64,000 bases of DNA from Pseudomonas sp. B21-056. GTDB lineage: Bacteria; Pseudomonadota; Gammaproteobacteria; Pseudomonadales; Pseudomonadaceae. The notes below the pieces were generated by a model. The model was given only the letters and a program-made list of their open reading frames with translations. It was not told the origin of the DNA and did no database searches. The first letter of the stretch is position 1; every line of letters starts with the position of its first letter. Shown here piece by piece: positions 34,174 through 41,070 of the stretch. The position numbers were made by a program, and so were the translations under genes. The stretch spans positions 1,922,001-1,986,000 of the forward strand of contig NZ_CP087203.1 in NCBI RefSeq assembly GCF_026016325.1, given 5' to 3'.

Positions 34174-34214
34174 CGACGTCTTTGTCGTAGGTGGGGCAAC
34201 CGCCGTTGGTTACC
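34174..34214 (-). promoter_or_regulatory. ANTAR-type double hairpin in nitrate transporter leader (NasT target)
   Basis: Minus strand, 5' to 3': P1 at 34214-34195, stem GGUAACC/GGUUGCC (7 bp, one G-U) closing hexaloop AACGGC; P2 at 34187-34174, stem CGAC/GUCG closing hexaloop AAAGAC. Both loops have A1 and G4. P1 would begin about 5 nt after the predicted transcript start, so the antiterminator site is the very 5' end of the RNA. Confidence 0.82.
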
Positions 34215-34228
34215 TGTGGGGTTGCTTA

Positions 34229-34244
34229 AGCGAGATCTGTGCCA
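34229..34244 (-). promoter_or_regulatory. Sigma-54 (-24/-12) promoter of nitrate transporter operon
   Basis: Minus strand TGGCACAGATCTCGCT: perfect TGGCAC -24 element, GC of the -12 element at the right N10 spacing, though TCGCT differs from TTGCT by one base. Predicted start near 34218. Confidence 0.7.
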
Positions 34245-34262
34245 ACAGCGGGGTCGAGGGGA

Positions 34263-34497
34263 CTATCGCGAGCAGGCTCGCTCCCACAGTTGATCCGGGG
34301 CTATGCAGATGCTGCGTTTACCCGGGAGCCTCCTGTGGGAGCGGGCTTGCTCGCGAAAGCGGTGGGTCAGTCGATGAAGATGTTGGATGGAAAACCGTCA
34401 TCGCGAGCAGGCTCGCTCCCACAGTTGATCCGGGGCGGTGCAGATGCTGCGTTCACCCGGGAGCTCCCTGTGGGAGCGAGCCTGCTCGCGATAGCGT
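34263..34497. repeat. Cluster of four REP copies with a tandem ~135-bp unit
   Basis: Inverted REP 34263-34289, forward 34334-34361 (variant GGGCTTGCTCGCGAAAGCG), inverted 34397-34424, forward 34470-34497. The stretch CACAGTTGATCCGGGGC plus the following ~50 bp occurs twice, 135 bp apart (34285 and 34420). It lies between nasT and the transporter promoter, occupying the place where upstream activator sites would be expected. Confidence 0.9.
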
Positions 34498-34519
34498 CGG
34501 CCCAGGCGCTATAAGGCCG

Positions 34520-35095
34520 TCAGCCCAGCAACTCATTCATGGCAATGATCTGCTCGGCCACCTGGATCAGCTTCTGCTGGCGGCTCATGGCCTGGCGGCG
34601 CATCAGGGTGTAGGCCTGTTCTTCATTACAATCCTTCATCTTCATGAGCATGCCCTTGGCCAGTTCGATGCGTTTGCGTTCGGCCAGTTGCTGGTCCCGG
34701 GCCAGGAGCTGGGCGCGCAGGGCCTGGTCGCTTTCAAAGCGGGCCATGGCCACGTCGAGGATCGGTTGCAGGCGCGCGGCGTGGATGCCTTCGACGATGT
34801 AGGCACTCACCCCCGACTTGATCGCCTGGCGCATCACATCCGGGTCGTGCTCATCGGTGAACATGACGATCGGTCGTGGCTGGTCGCGACTGACCAGCAC
34901 CACTTGTTCCATGACATCCCGTCCGGGTGACTCGGTATCGATCAGGATCACATCCGGACGCACTGTTTCGACGCGTTCCGGCAGGTCGATGGTCAGTCCG
35001 GATTCGTCGATGACGTCGAAACCGGCTTCCACCAGGGCGGCCTTGAGGCGGCCGACTTTTTTCGCGGTGTCGTTGATCAGCAGGATACGCAGCAT
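34520..35095 (-). CDS. nasT: ANTAR antiterminator NasT
   Basis: 191 aa. A receiver-like domain ('[20 protein letters not shown]', '[13 protein letters not shown]') precedes a C-terminal ANTAR RNA-binding domain ('[20 protein letters not shown]' and '[20 protein letters not shown]'). NasT binds paired hexaloop hairpins in leader RNAs and prevents termination; without nitrate it is held inactive by NasS. The targets are the nirB and nitrate transporter leaders in this window. Start 35095 has AGGAG upstream. Overlaps nothing, 13 bp after nasS. Confidence 0.95.
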   Translation of the reverse strand: MLRILLINDTAKKVGRLKAALVEAGFDVIDESGLTIDLPERVETVRPDVILIDTESPGRDVMEQVVLVSRDQPRPIVMFTDEHDPDVMRQAIKSGVSAYIVEGIHAARLQPILDVAMARFESDQALRAQLLARDQQLAERKRIELAKGMLMKMKDCNEEQAYTLMRRQAMSRQQKLIQVAEQIIAMNELLG

Positions 35096-35108
35096 GGTCG
35101 GGCTCCTG

Positions 35109-36320
35109 TCAGCGGCTGGCGAAAAGGGCTGCCGCATCGCTCAAGGCGTGCAGTTTGAAGCTGCGGGCGTACCCGGCCGGGTCCGAGCCGTCCCAGGTGG
35201 TGCCGTCGATCAACTGGCTGCTGCGCATGTCCTGGAAGGTCGACGAAATGCCCAGCGCCGCGCACGCCTGGCGATACAGCTCGAGTTGCTGGACCTCCTG
35301 CGCCACGGCCAGGTAGTCCGGGTCTTCCCGCAGCAGGCCCCAGCGCCGGAACTGGGTCATGAACCACATGCCGTCGGACAGGTAGGGCACGTTCACCTCG
35401 CCGTCGCCATGAAAACGCATGGCGTGGGGATCCTGCCAGCTATTGCCCAGGCCATCGGCGTAGGTCCCCAGCAGACGGGGTTCGATGCAGTCCAGCGGTG
35501 CATCGAGGTATTCGGCGGCGCTCAACAGTTGTGCGGTGCTGCGACGGTTCTCGCTGCTCTGCTCAATGAACCGGCTGGCTTCGAGGACCGTCATCACCAG
35601 GGCTCGCGCCGTGTTGGGGTACTGCTCGACGAACGCACGGGTACAGCCCAGGACTTTCTCCGGGTGGTCGGGCCAGATGGTCTGGGTCGTTGCCAGGGTG
35701 AAACCGAGGTTCTGTTTCACCGCGCTGGCGCACCAGGGTTCGCCGACGCAGAGTCCGTCGATACGCCCGGCCTGCAAGTGCGCAATCATTTGCGGCGGCG
35801 GTACCACCACGCTGTCGACGTCCGACAAGGGGTGAATACCCTGGGCGGCGAGCCAGTAGTAGAGCCACATCGCATGGGTGCCGGTGGGGAATGTCTGGGC
35901 GAAGGTCAGTTTCGGGCGAGTTTGGTGCACATGGCGCTCCAGTGCCTCAGGACTGGTCACGCCCATCGCCTGCAAGCCATGGGAAAGGTGGATGCTCTGG
36001 CCGTTCTGGTTCAGCCCCATCAGCACCGCCATGTCGGTCGGCGCGACACCGCCGATGCCCAGGTGCACCGCATAGATCAGGCCGTACAGGCTGTGGGCCG
36101 CGTCGATTTCACCGCTGACCAGCTTGTCCCGCAGGTTGGCCCAGGACGTCTGGCGCTTGAGGTTCAAGGTCAGGCCGTAGGGTTGGGCGAAGCCCTGGGT
36201 GGCGGCTACCACCACCGGGGCGCAGTCACTCAAGGCCATGAACCCCAGGTCGATTGCGCTTTTTTCCGGGGCGTCACTGCCATTGACCCAGGCCAGGGCG
36301 TTGGCTGGAACTTCATTCAT
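35109..36320 (-). CDS. nasS: Nitrate sensor NasS (NrtA-like, cytoplasmic)
   Basis: 403 aa, related to the NrtA periplasmic nitrate-binding proteins but without a signal peptide ('[20 protein letters not shown]'), so it is cytoplasmic. It binds nitrate or nitrite and releases NasT. Recognised by '[20 protein letters not shown]', '[20 protein letters not shown]' and '[19 protein letters not shown]'. Start ATG 36320 has AAGGTGA upstream. First gene of nasS-nasT, divergent from pyrD, and preceded by a sigma-54 promoter match. Confidence 0.95.
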   Translation of the reverse strand: MNEVPANALAWVNGSDAPEKSAIDLGFMALSDCAPVVVAATQGFAQPYGLTLNLKRQTSWANLRDKLVSGEIDAAHSLYGLIYAVHLGIGGVAPTDMAVLMGLNQNGQSIHLSHGLQAMGVTSPEALERHVHQTRPKLTFAQTFPTGTHAMWLYYWLAAQGIHPLSDVDSVVVPPPQMIAHLQAGRIDGLCVGEPWCASAVKQNLGFTLATTQTIWPDHPEKVLGCTRAFVEQYPNTARALVMTVLEASRFIEQSSENRRSTAQLLSAAEYLDAPLDCIEPRLLGTYADGLGNSWQDPHAMRFHGDGEVNVPYLSDGMWFMTQFRRWGLLREDPDYLAVAQEVQQLELYRQACAALGISSTFQDMRSSQLIDGTTWDGSDPAGYARSFKLHALSDAAALFASR

Positions 36321-36454
36321 CGGGGCATCACCTTCCACGTAAAAAGCGCCGTACCCGGACGACTGCCAGAGCAAGGCCGGATGACGACGCCGTTATCCTT
36401 TAAACAGTGTGGCACTCATTCCATCGTTGGCATGAGCGTCGATGACCAAAGGGG

Positions 36455-36470
36455 TGCAAGGCATATGCCA
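36455..36470 (-). promoter_or_regulatory. Sigma-54 (-24/-12) promoter of nasST
   Basis: Minus strand TGGCATATGCCTTGCA: TGGCA and TTGCA are both consensus and GG-N10-GC spacing is exact. Predicted start near 36444, giving a ~124-nt untranslated leader. I see no ANTAR hairpins in this leader, so only initiation would be controlled. Confidence 0.72.
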
Positions 36471-36518
36471 TCGGCGCTGTTTTGTGCAGGTGCCTCGCTT
36501 GAACCGCCGATGCGCGGC

Positions 36519-36524
36519 TATAAT
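36519..36524 (+). promoter_or_regulatory. Probable -10 element of pyrD
   Basis: Perfect TATAAT, 36 bases before the pyrD start. The -35 region is poor (CGCTTG at 17-bp spacing). It is ~50 bp from the divergent nasS promoter. Confidence 0.5.
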
Positions 36525-36560
36525 CGCCGCCTCATTTCGTCGCCCGAGTCAAAGCCGCCC

Positions 36561-37580
36561 ATGTACACCCTGGCCCGTGAACTGCTGTTCAAACTTTCCC
36601 CGGAAACCTCCCACGATCTGTCCCTGGACCTGATCGGCGCGGGCGGACGTTTGGGCCTCAATGGTCTGTTGTGCAAGGCGCCGGCGACGTTGCCGGTGAA
36701 TGTGATGGGCCTCGAGTTCCCTAACCCGGTCGGGTTGGCAGCGGGCCTGGACAAGAACGGCGCGGCCATCGACGGCTTCGCCCAACTGGGTTTCGGCTTC
36801 GTGGAAATCGGTACCGTCACGCCACGGCCGCAACCGGGCAACCCCAAGCCACGGCTCTTTCGCCTGCCGCAAGCCGAGGCGATCATCAACCGCATGGGGT
36901 TCAACAACCTGGGTGTGGACAACCTGTTGGCCCGTGTGGCTGCTGCCAGATACAAAGGCGTGCTGGGTATCAACATCGGCAAGAATTTCGACACGCCGGT
37001 GGAGCGTGCCGTCGACGATTACCTGATCTGCCTGGACAAGGTCTACGCCCACGCCAGCTACGTGACCGTCAACGTCAGCTCCCCGAACACCCCGGGGCTG
37101 CGCAGCCTGCAGTTCGGTGACTCCCTCAAGCAACTGCTGGCCGACCTGGCCCGACGTCGTGCCGAACTGGCGGTGATCCATGGCCGGCATGTCCCGCTGG
37201 CGATCAAGATCGCGCCGGACATGACCGACGAAGAAACCGCCCAGGTGGCCCAGGCCCTGATCGAGACCGGCATGGACGCGGTGATCGCCACCAACACGAC
37301 GCTAGGCCGCGAAGGGGTCGAAGGGCTGGAGCACGGTGATGAAGCAGGCGGGTTGTCCGGCGCGCCGGTGCGTGACAAGAGCACCCACACCGTGAAGGTG
37401 CTGGCTGGGGAACTGGCCGGGCGCTTGCCGATCATTGCGGCGGGTGGGATCACCGAAGGGCGGCATGCCGCCGAGAAGATCACCGCAGGGGCAAGCCTGG
37501 TGCAGATTTACTCGGGCTTCATCTACAAGGGGCCGGCGTTGATTCGTGAATCGGTGGATGCGATTGCGGCGTTGGGGTGA
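36561..37580 (+). CDS. pyrD: Dihydroorotate dehydrogenase (quinone), class 2
   Basis: 339 aa, peripheral inner-membrane flavoprotein oxidising dihydroorotate to orotate with ubiquinone in pyrimidine synthesis. N-terminal amphipathic helices ('[20 protein letters not shown]') give class 2. FMN barrel motifs: '[19 protein letters not shown]', '[17 protein letters not shown]' with the catalytic Ser in the [11 protein letters not shown] loop, 'IATNTT' and 'IAAGGI'. Start 36561 is the conserved N terminus; the frame is open far upstream only as an antisense artefact of nasS. Confidence 0.97.
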   Translation: MYTLARELLFKLSPETSHDLSLDLIGAGGRLGLNGLLCKAPATLPVNVMGLEFPNPVGLAAGLDKNGAAIDGFAQLGFGFVEIGTVTPRPQPGNPKPRLFRLPQAEAIINRMGFNNLGVDNLLARVAAARYKGVLGINIGKNFDTPVERAVDDYLICLDKVYAHASYVTVNVSSPNTPGLRSLQFGDSLKQLLADLARRRAELAVIHGRHVPLAIKIAPDMTDEETAQVAQALIETGMDAVIATNTTLGREGVEGLEHGDEAGGLSGAPVRDKSTHTVKVLAGELAGRLPIIAAGGITEGRHAAEKITAGASLVQIYSGFIYKGPALIRESVDAIAALG

Positions 37581-37601
37581 TTTCGCGGCTGGCGAATGCT
37601 T

Positions 37602-37751
37602 CTGTGGCGAGGGGATTTATCTGTGGCGAGGGGATTCATCCCCGCTGGGCTGCGCAGCAGCCCCCTTCGATGTATGAGTCGGTGAGGGTATTTCGGTCTT
37701 GCGATTTTGGGGCCGCTTCGCATCCCAGCGGGGATGAATCCCCTCGCCACA
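37602..37751. repeat. Interspersed palindromic repeat, GTGGCGAGGGGATT family (copy 1)
   Basis: Forward arms TGTGGCGAGGGGATTTATC and TGTGGCGAGGGGATTCATCC (the first arm is partly duplicated, 18-20 bp apart), and an inverted arm GGGATGAATCCCCTCGCCAC at 37732-37751. Internal GGGCTGCGCAGCAGCCC forms its own hairpin. Related copies are at 60146-60273 and 62718-62849. Confidence 0.85.
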
Positions 37752-37784
37752 ACGGTGTTCGCAGCTTGAATTTCCGATGAGCAT

Positions 37785-37810
37785 TAAAAAGGGCTCCTCA
37801 AAGGAGCCCC
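37785..37810 (-). terminator. Intrinsic terminator of rmf
   Basis: Minus strand stem GGGCTCCT/AGGAGCCC with a 3-nt loop, followed by UUUUU. It lies ~90 bp after the rmf stop. Confidence 0.9.
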
Positions 37811-37899
37811 TGGGCCGTAGCCCGCCGTCCGGATGGGACGCGCGTGGTTAAATCGTTGTGTGGATCAGATTGTCGAGTTCTTGAGTATTGAGCCCTGTG

Positions 37900-38115
37900 T
37901 CAGCCGACGGCGTGAAGTTCGTTGAGTCTGTGGATACCCGCAGTGCCGGTCATACCGTCCCAGTTGTCGCCGCGTCCTTCTCGCCAGCCATTGATCCAGG
38001 CTTGACGTACCGACGGTAGAGTAAAGGGGCAAAGCTCACGGGATTTACCACCAACACCATATTGGTAACCGCGTAAAAATGCTCTTTCCAACGGATCACG
38101 CTTAAGTCTTCTCAT
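37900..38115 (-). CDS. rmf: Ribosome modulation factor
   Basis: 71 aa basic protein that dimerises 70S ribosomes to inactive 100S particles in stationary phase. Recognised by 'MRRLKRDPLERAFLRGYQYG' and 'LPSVRQAWINGWREGRGDNW'. GAGG lies 9 nt before the ATG. Its ~50-nt 5' leader contains two strong hairpins. Divergent from rlmKL. Confidence 0.95.
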   Translation of the reverse strand: MRRLKRDPLERAFLRGYQYGVGGKSRELCPFTLPSVRQAWINGWREGRGDNWDGMTGTAGIHRLNELHAVG

Positions 38116-38151
38116 AGGGTATTGCCCTCACTTGTTGACTGTTACTTCGCG

Positions 38152-38190
38152 TCGGCCCCTGTCGGGGCCGGGGCAGAATCATTCTGCCGT
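38152..38190 (-). promoter_or_regulatory. Two consecutive hairpins upstream of rmf
   Basis: CGGCCCC/GGGGCCG with a 4-nt loop (38152-38169) and GGCAGA/TCTGCC with a 5-nt loop (38172-38190), 37-75 bp upstream of rmf. There is no U-tract. If transcribed, they form the rmf leader and could control mRNA stability, which is known to matter for rmf in stationary phase. Confidence 0.5.
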
Positions 38191-38541
38191 TGGTGGCTCG
38201 TTGCCGGCGTGACGAGCCAAGGTGTTGGCGCCGTTGTGACGTCAACCTGTGTTGAGTTCTAACCAAAGCGTCACATGGATGGAATGATCGTTTTGTCATA
38301 AGCACGTAACAATAAAGACGTTAGGGCGATAAGTAACACGCTGTTCAGCATCCGCTTTTGAGCAAGACCCCTGTATGATCGGCCCTGCGCCGAAGGGCGC
38401 GGTCTTTCCCCGGATGAGAATGTCCCCCCGTTGCACTCGGGTACTATTCGACGAAAGGGACGGGTTTTCACAATTTGTTGCACAGAATTTTTTATCTGCC
38501 CCCGCATCTAAGCTCTTTTAACCTGAGCGGCGAGGGTGGAC
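38191..38541. other. Intergenic region between rmf and rlmKL
   Basis: About 350 bp with no supported gene. It must contain the rmf promoter and the upstream part of the rlmKL promoter. It is AT-rich at 38250-38340 and 38460-38520. I recognise no operator. Confidence 0.5.
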
Positions 38542-38612
38542 GGCACACCTTCGTGCCACCGGGTGCTCTTGAGAAAAGCACCTGATTGAACCTGACCCGG
38601 CAATGCGTTGCC
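38542..38612 (+). promoter_or_regulatory. Three hairpins in the rlmKL leader
   Basis: Stems GGCAC/GTGCC (38542-38557), GGTGCT/AGCACC (38562-38582) and GGCAA/TTGCC (38599-38612) occur in a row just upstream of rlmKL. None has a T-run. Function unknown. Confidence 0.45.
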
Positions 38613-38646
38613 CCGGTCCACTTAGCCAAAGGCTCTGGAACTCCCC

Positions 38647-40932
38647 ATGTCCGACCGTTTCGAACTCTTCCTCACCTGCCCCAAGGGACTCGAAGGCCTG
38701 CTTCTCGAGGAAGCCATCGGGCTTGGCCTTGAAGAGGCGCGCGAGCACACTTCCGCCGTGCGTGGCATGGCCGACATGGAGACGGCGTATCGCCTGTGCC
38801 TGTGGTCGCGCCTGGCCAACCGCGTGTTGCTGGTTCTCAAGCGTTTTGCGATGAAAAACGCCGAGGATCTGTACCACGGCGTGCTGGACGTCGACTGGCA
38901 GGACCACATGCTCGCCGATGGCACCCTGGCGGTGGAATTCAGCGGTCACGGTTCGGGCATCGACAATACTCACTTCGGCGCCTTGAAGGTCAAGGATGCC
39001 ATCGTCGACAAGCTGCGGACCCCCTCGGGCGAGCGGCCATCCATCGACAAGCTCAACCCGGACCTGCGTATTCACCTGCGCCTGGACCGTGGCGAAGCGA
39101 TCCTCTCCCTGGACCTGTCCGGCCACAGCCTGCACCAGCGTGGTTATCGCCTGCAGCAAGGTGCCGCGCCGCTGAAGGAAAACCTCGCCGCCGCCATCCT
39201 GATCCGTGCCGGCTGGCCGCGTATTTCCGCTGAAGGCGGGGCCCTGGCCGACCCGATGTGCGGCGTCGGCACGTTCCTGGTGGAAGCGGGCATGATCGCC
39301 ACCGACATGGCGCCGAACCTGCGTCGCCAGCAGTGGGGCTTCACCGCGTGGCTGGGCCATGTGCCGGCGCTGTGGAAGAAACTCCACGAAGAAGCCACTG
39401 CCCGCGCCGCCGCCGGTCTGGCCAGGCCAGCGCTGTGGATTCGCGGCTACGAAGCCGACCCACGCCTGATCCAGCCGGGTCGCAACAACGTCGAGCGTGC
39501 CGGCCTGAGCGAGTGGATCAAGATCTATCAAGGTGAAGTCGCCACGTTCGAACCGCGTCCGGACCAGAACCAGAAAGGCCTGGTGATCTGCAACCCGCCG
39601 TACGGCGAGCGCCTGGGCGATGAGGCCAGCCTGCTCTACCTCTACCAGAACCTCGGCGAACGCCTGCGCCAGGCGTGCCTGAACTGGGAGGCGGCGGTGT
39701 TCACCGGCGCCCCGGACCTGGGCAAGCGCATGGGTATTCGCAGCCACAAACAGTATTCCTTCTGGAACGGCGCCTTGCCGTGCAAGCTGCTGCTGATCAA
39801 GGTGCTGCCGGACCAGTTCGTCACCGGCGAGCGTCGTACCCCGGAACAGCGTCAGGCCGAGCGCGAGCAAGCCCGCCTGGAGCAGGAAGAGCAGGGGCAG
39901 GCGCCTGAGGTACCGCAAGAGCGCCGGTACAACAAGAATGGCAACCCGATCAAGCCGACCCCGGCCCCCGCGCCTGTGGTCGAGCAGGCGCGTTTGAGCG
40001 AAGGCGGGCAGATGTTCGCCAATCGCCTGCAAAAGAACCTCAAGCAGTTGGGTAAATGGGTCAAGCGCGAAGGCGTCGAGTGCTATCGGGTCTATGACGC
40101 CGACATGCCGGAATACTCCATGGCGATCGATCTCTATCACGACTGGGTGCACGTGCAGGAATATGCCGCGCCAAAGTCCATCGACCCGGAAAAGGCTTCG
40201 GCCCGGTTGTTCGATGCCCTGGCGGCCATTCCCCAGGCCCTGAACGTCGACAAGAGCCGCGTGGTGATCAAGCGGCGTGAGCGCCAGAGCGGCACCAAGC
40301 AGTACGAGCGCCAGAGCGCCCAGGGCAAGTTCACCGAGGTCAATGAGGGGGGTGTGAAGCTGCTGGTCAACCTGACCGACTACCTGGACACCGGGCTGTT
40401 CCTCGACCACCGGCCGATGCGCCTGCGGATCCAGAAGGAGGCGGCCGGCAAGCGCTTCCTCAACCTGTTCTGCTACACCGCGACCGCCAGTGTCCATGCG
40501 GCCAAGGGCGGCGCCCGGAGCACCACCAGCGTCGATCTGTCGAAAACCTACCTGGACTGGGCGCGACGCAACCTGTCGCTCAATGGTTTTTCGGACAAGA
40601 ACCGCCTGGAGCAGGGCGATGTGATGGCCTGGCTTGAAGCCAGCCGTGACGAATACGACCTGATCTTCATCGACCCACCGACCTTCTCCAATTCCAAGCG
40701 CATGGAAGGCGTGTTCGATGTGCAGCGCGATCACGTCCAATTGCTGGACCTGGCCATGGCCCGCCTGGCGCCGGGGGGCGTGCTGTACTTCTCCAACAAT
40801 TTCCGCAAGTTCCAGCTCGAGGACAACCTCGGCGAGCGCTACGCGGTGGAGGAAATCACCGCCGCGACCATCGATCCGGACTTTGCCCGCAACAGCAAGA
40901 TCCACCGCGCCTGGAAAATCATGGCCCGTTGA
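38647..40932 (+). CDS. rlmKL: Bifunctional 23S rRNA methyltransferase RlmKL
   Basis: 761 aa fused enzyme: the N-terminal RlmL part (THUMP domain plus 'MCGVGTFLVEAGMIATDMAP' and catalytic 'VICNPPYGERLG') makes m2G2445, and the C-terminal RlmK part ('RFLNLFCYTATASVHAAKGG', 'IDPPTFSNSKRMEG') makes m7G2069 in 23S rRNA. Between them a charged linker (about residues 400-455) is rich in Glu, Arg and Pro. Followed by a perfect hairpin at 40951. Confidence 0.96.
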   Translation: MSDRFELFLTCPKGLEGLLLEEAIGLGLEEAREHTSAVRGMADMETAYRLCLWSRLANRVLLVLKRFAMKNAEDLYHGVLDVDWQDHMLADGTLAVEFSGHGSGIDNTHFGALKVKDAIVDKLRTPSGERPSIDKLNPDLRIHLRLDRGEAILSLDLSGHSLHQRGYRLQQGAAPLKENLAAAILIRAGWPRISAEGGALADPMCGVGTFLVEAGMIATDMAPNLRRQQWGFTAWLGHVPALWKKLHEEATARAAAGLARPALWIRGYEADPRLIQPGRNNVERAGLSEWIKIYQGEVATFEPRPDQNQKGLVICNPPYGERLGDEASLLYLYQNLGERLRQACLNWEAAVFTGAPDLGKRMGIRSHKQYSFWNGALPCKLLLIKVLPDQFVTGERRTPEQRQAEREQARLEQEEQGQAPEVPQERRYNKNGNPIKPTPAPAPVVEQARLSEGGQMFANRLQKNLKQLGKWVKREGVECYRVYDADMPEYSMAIDLYHDWVHVQEYAAPKSIDPEKASARLFDALAAIPQALNVDKSRVVIKRRERQSGTKQYERQSAQGKFTEVNEGGVKLLVNLTDYLDTGLFLDHRPMRLRIQKEAAGKRFLNLFCYTATASVHAAKGGARSTTSVDLSKTYLDWARRNLSLNGFSDKNRLEQGDVMAWLEASRDEYDLIFIDPPTFSNSKRMEGVFDVQRDHVQLLDLAMARLAPGGVLYFSNNFRKFQLEDNLGERYAVEEITAATIDPDFARNSKIHRAWKIMAR

Positions 40933-40950
40933 TTTCCTGATTGGATCCAC

Positions 40951-40984
40951 GAAGCCTTGTAAATCAAGGCTTCTGGCCGATTTT
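40951..40984 (+). terminator. Probable terminator of rlmKL
   Basis: Perfect 9-bp stem GAAGCCTTG/CAAGGCTTC with a TAAAT loop, 18 bp after the stop. The T-run (TTTT) comes seven bases late, so it is rated moderate. Confidence 0.55.
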
Positions 40985-41070
40985 AGGACTGGTCAAAGTA
41001 ATGGCTAATAGCTATAACTGAGCGTGTGGCCAGGGCTGTACCGAAGCCTGCCCCTTTTCGAGTTGTGTCT

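Noticed and set aside
34818..36560. Long plus-strand extension upstream of pyrD in the same frame
   Set aside because: It runs antisense through nasS; PyrD N terminus is conserved at 36561.
38518..40950. 810-codon open frame on the minus strand
   Set aside because: Antisense shadow of rlmKL, which has all conserved methyltransferase motifs.
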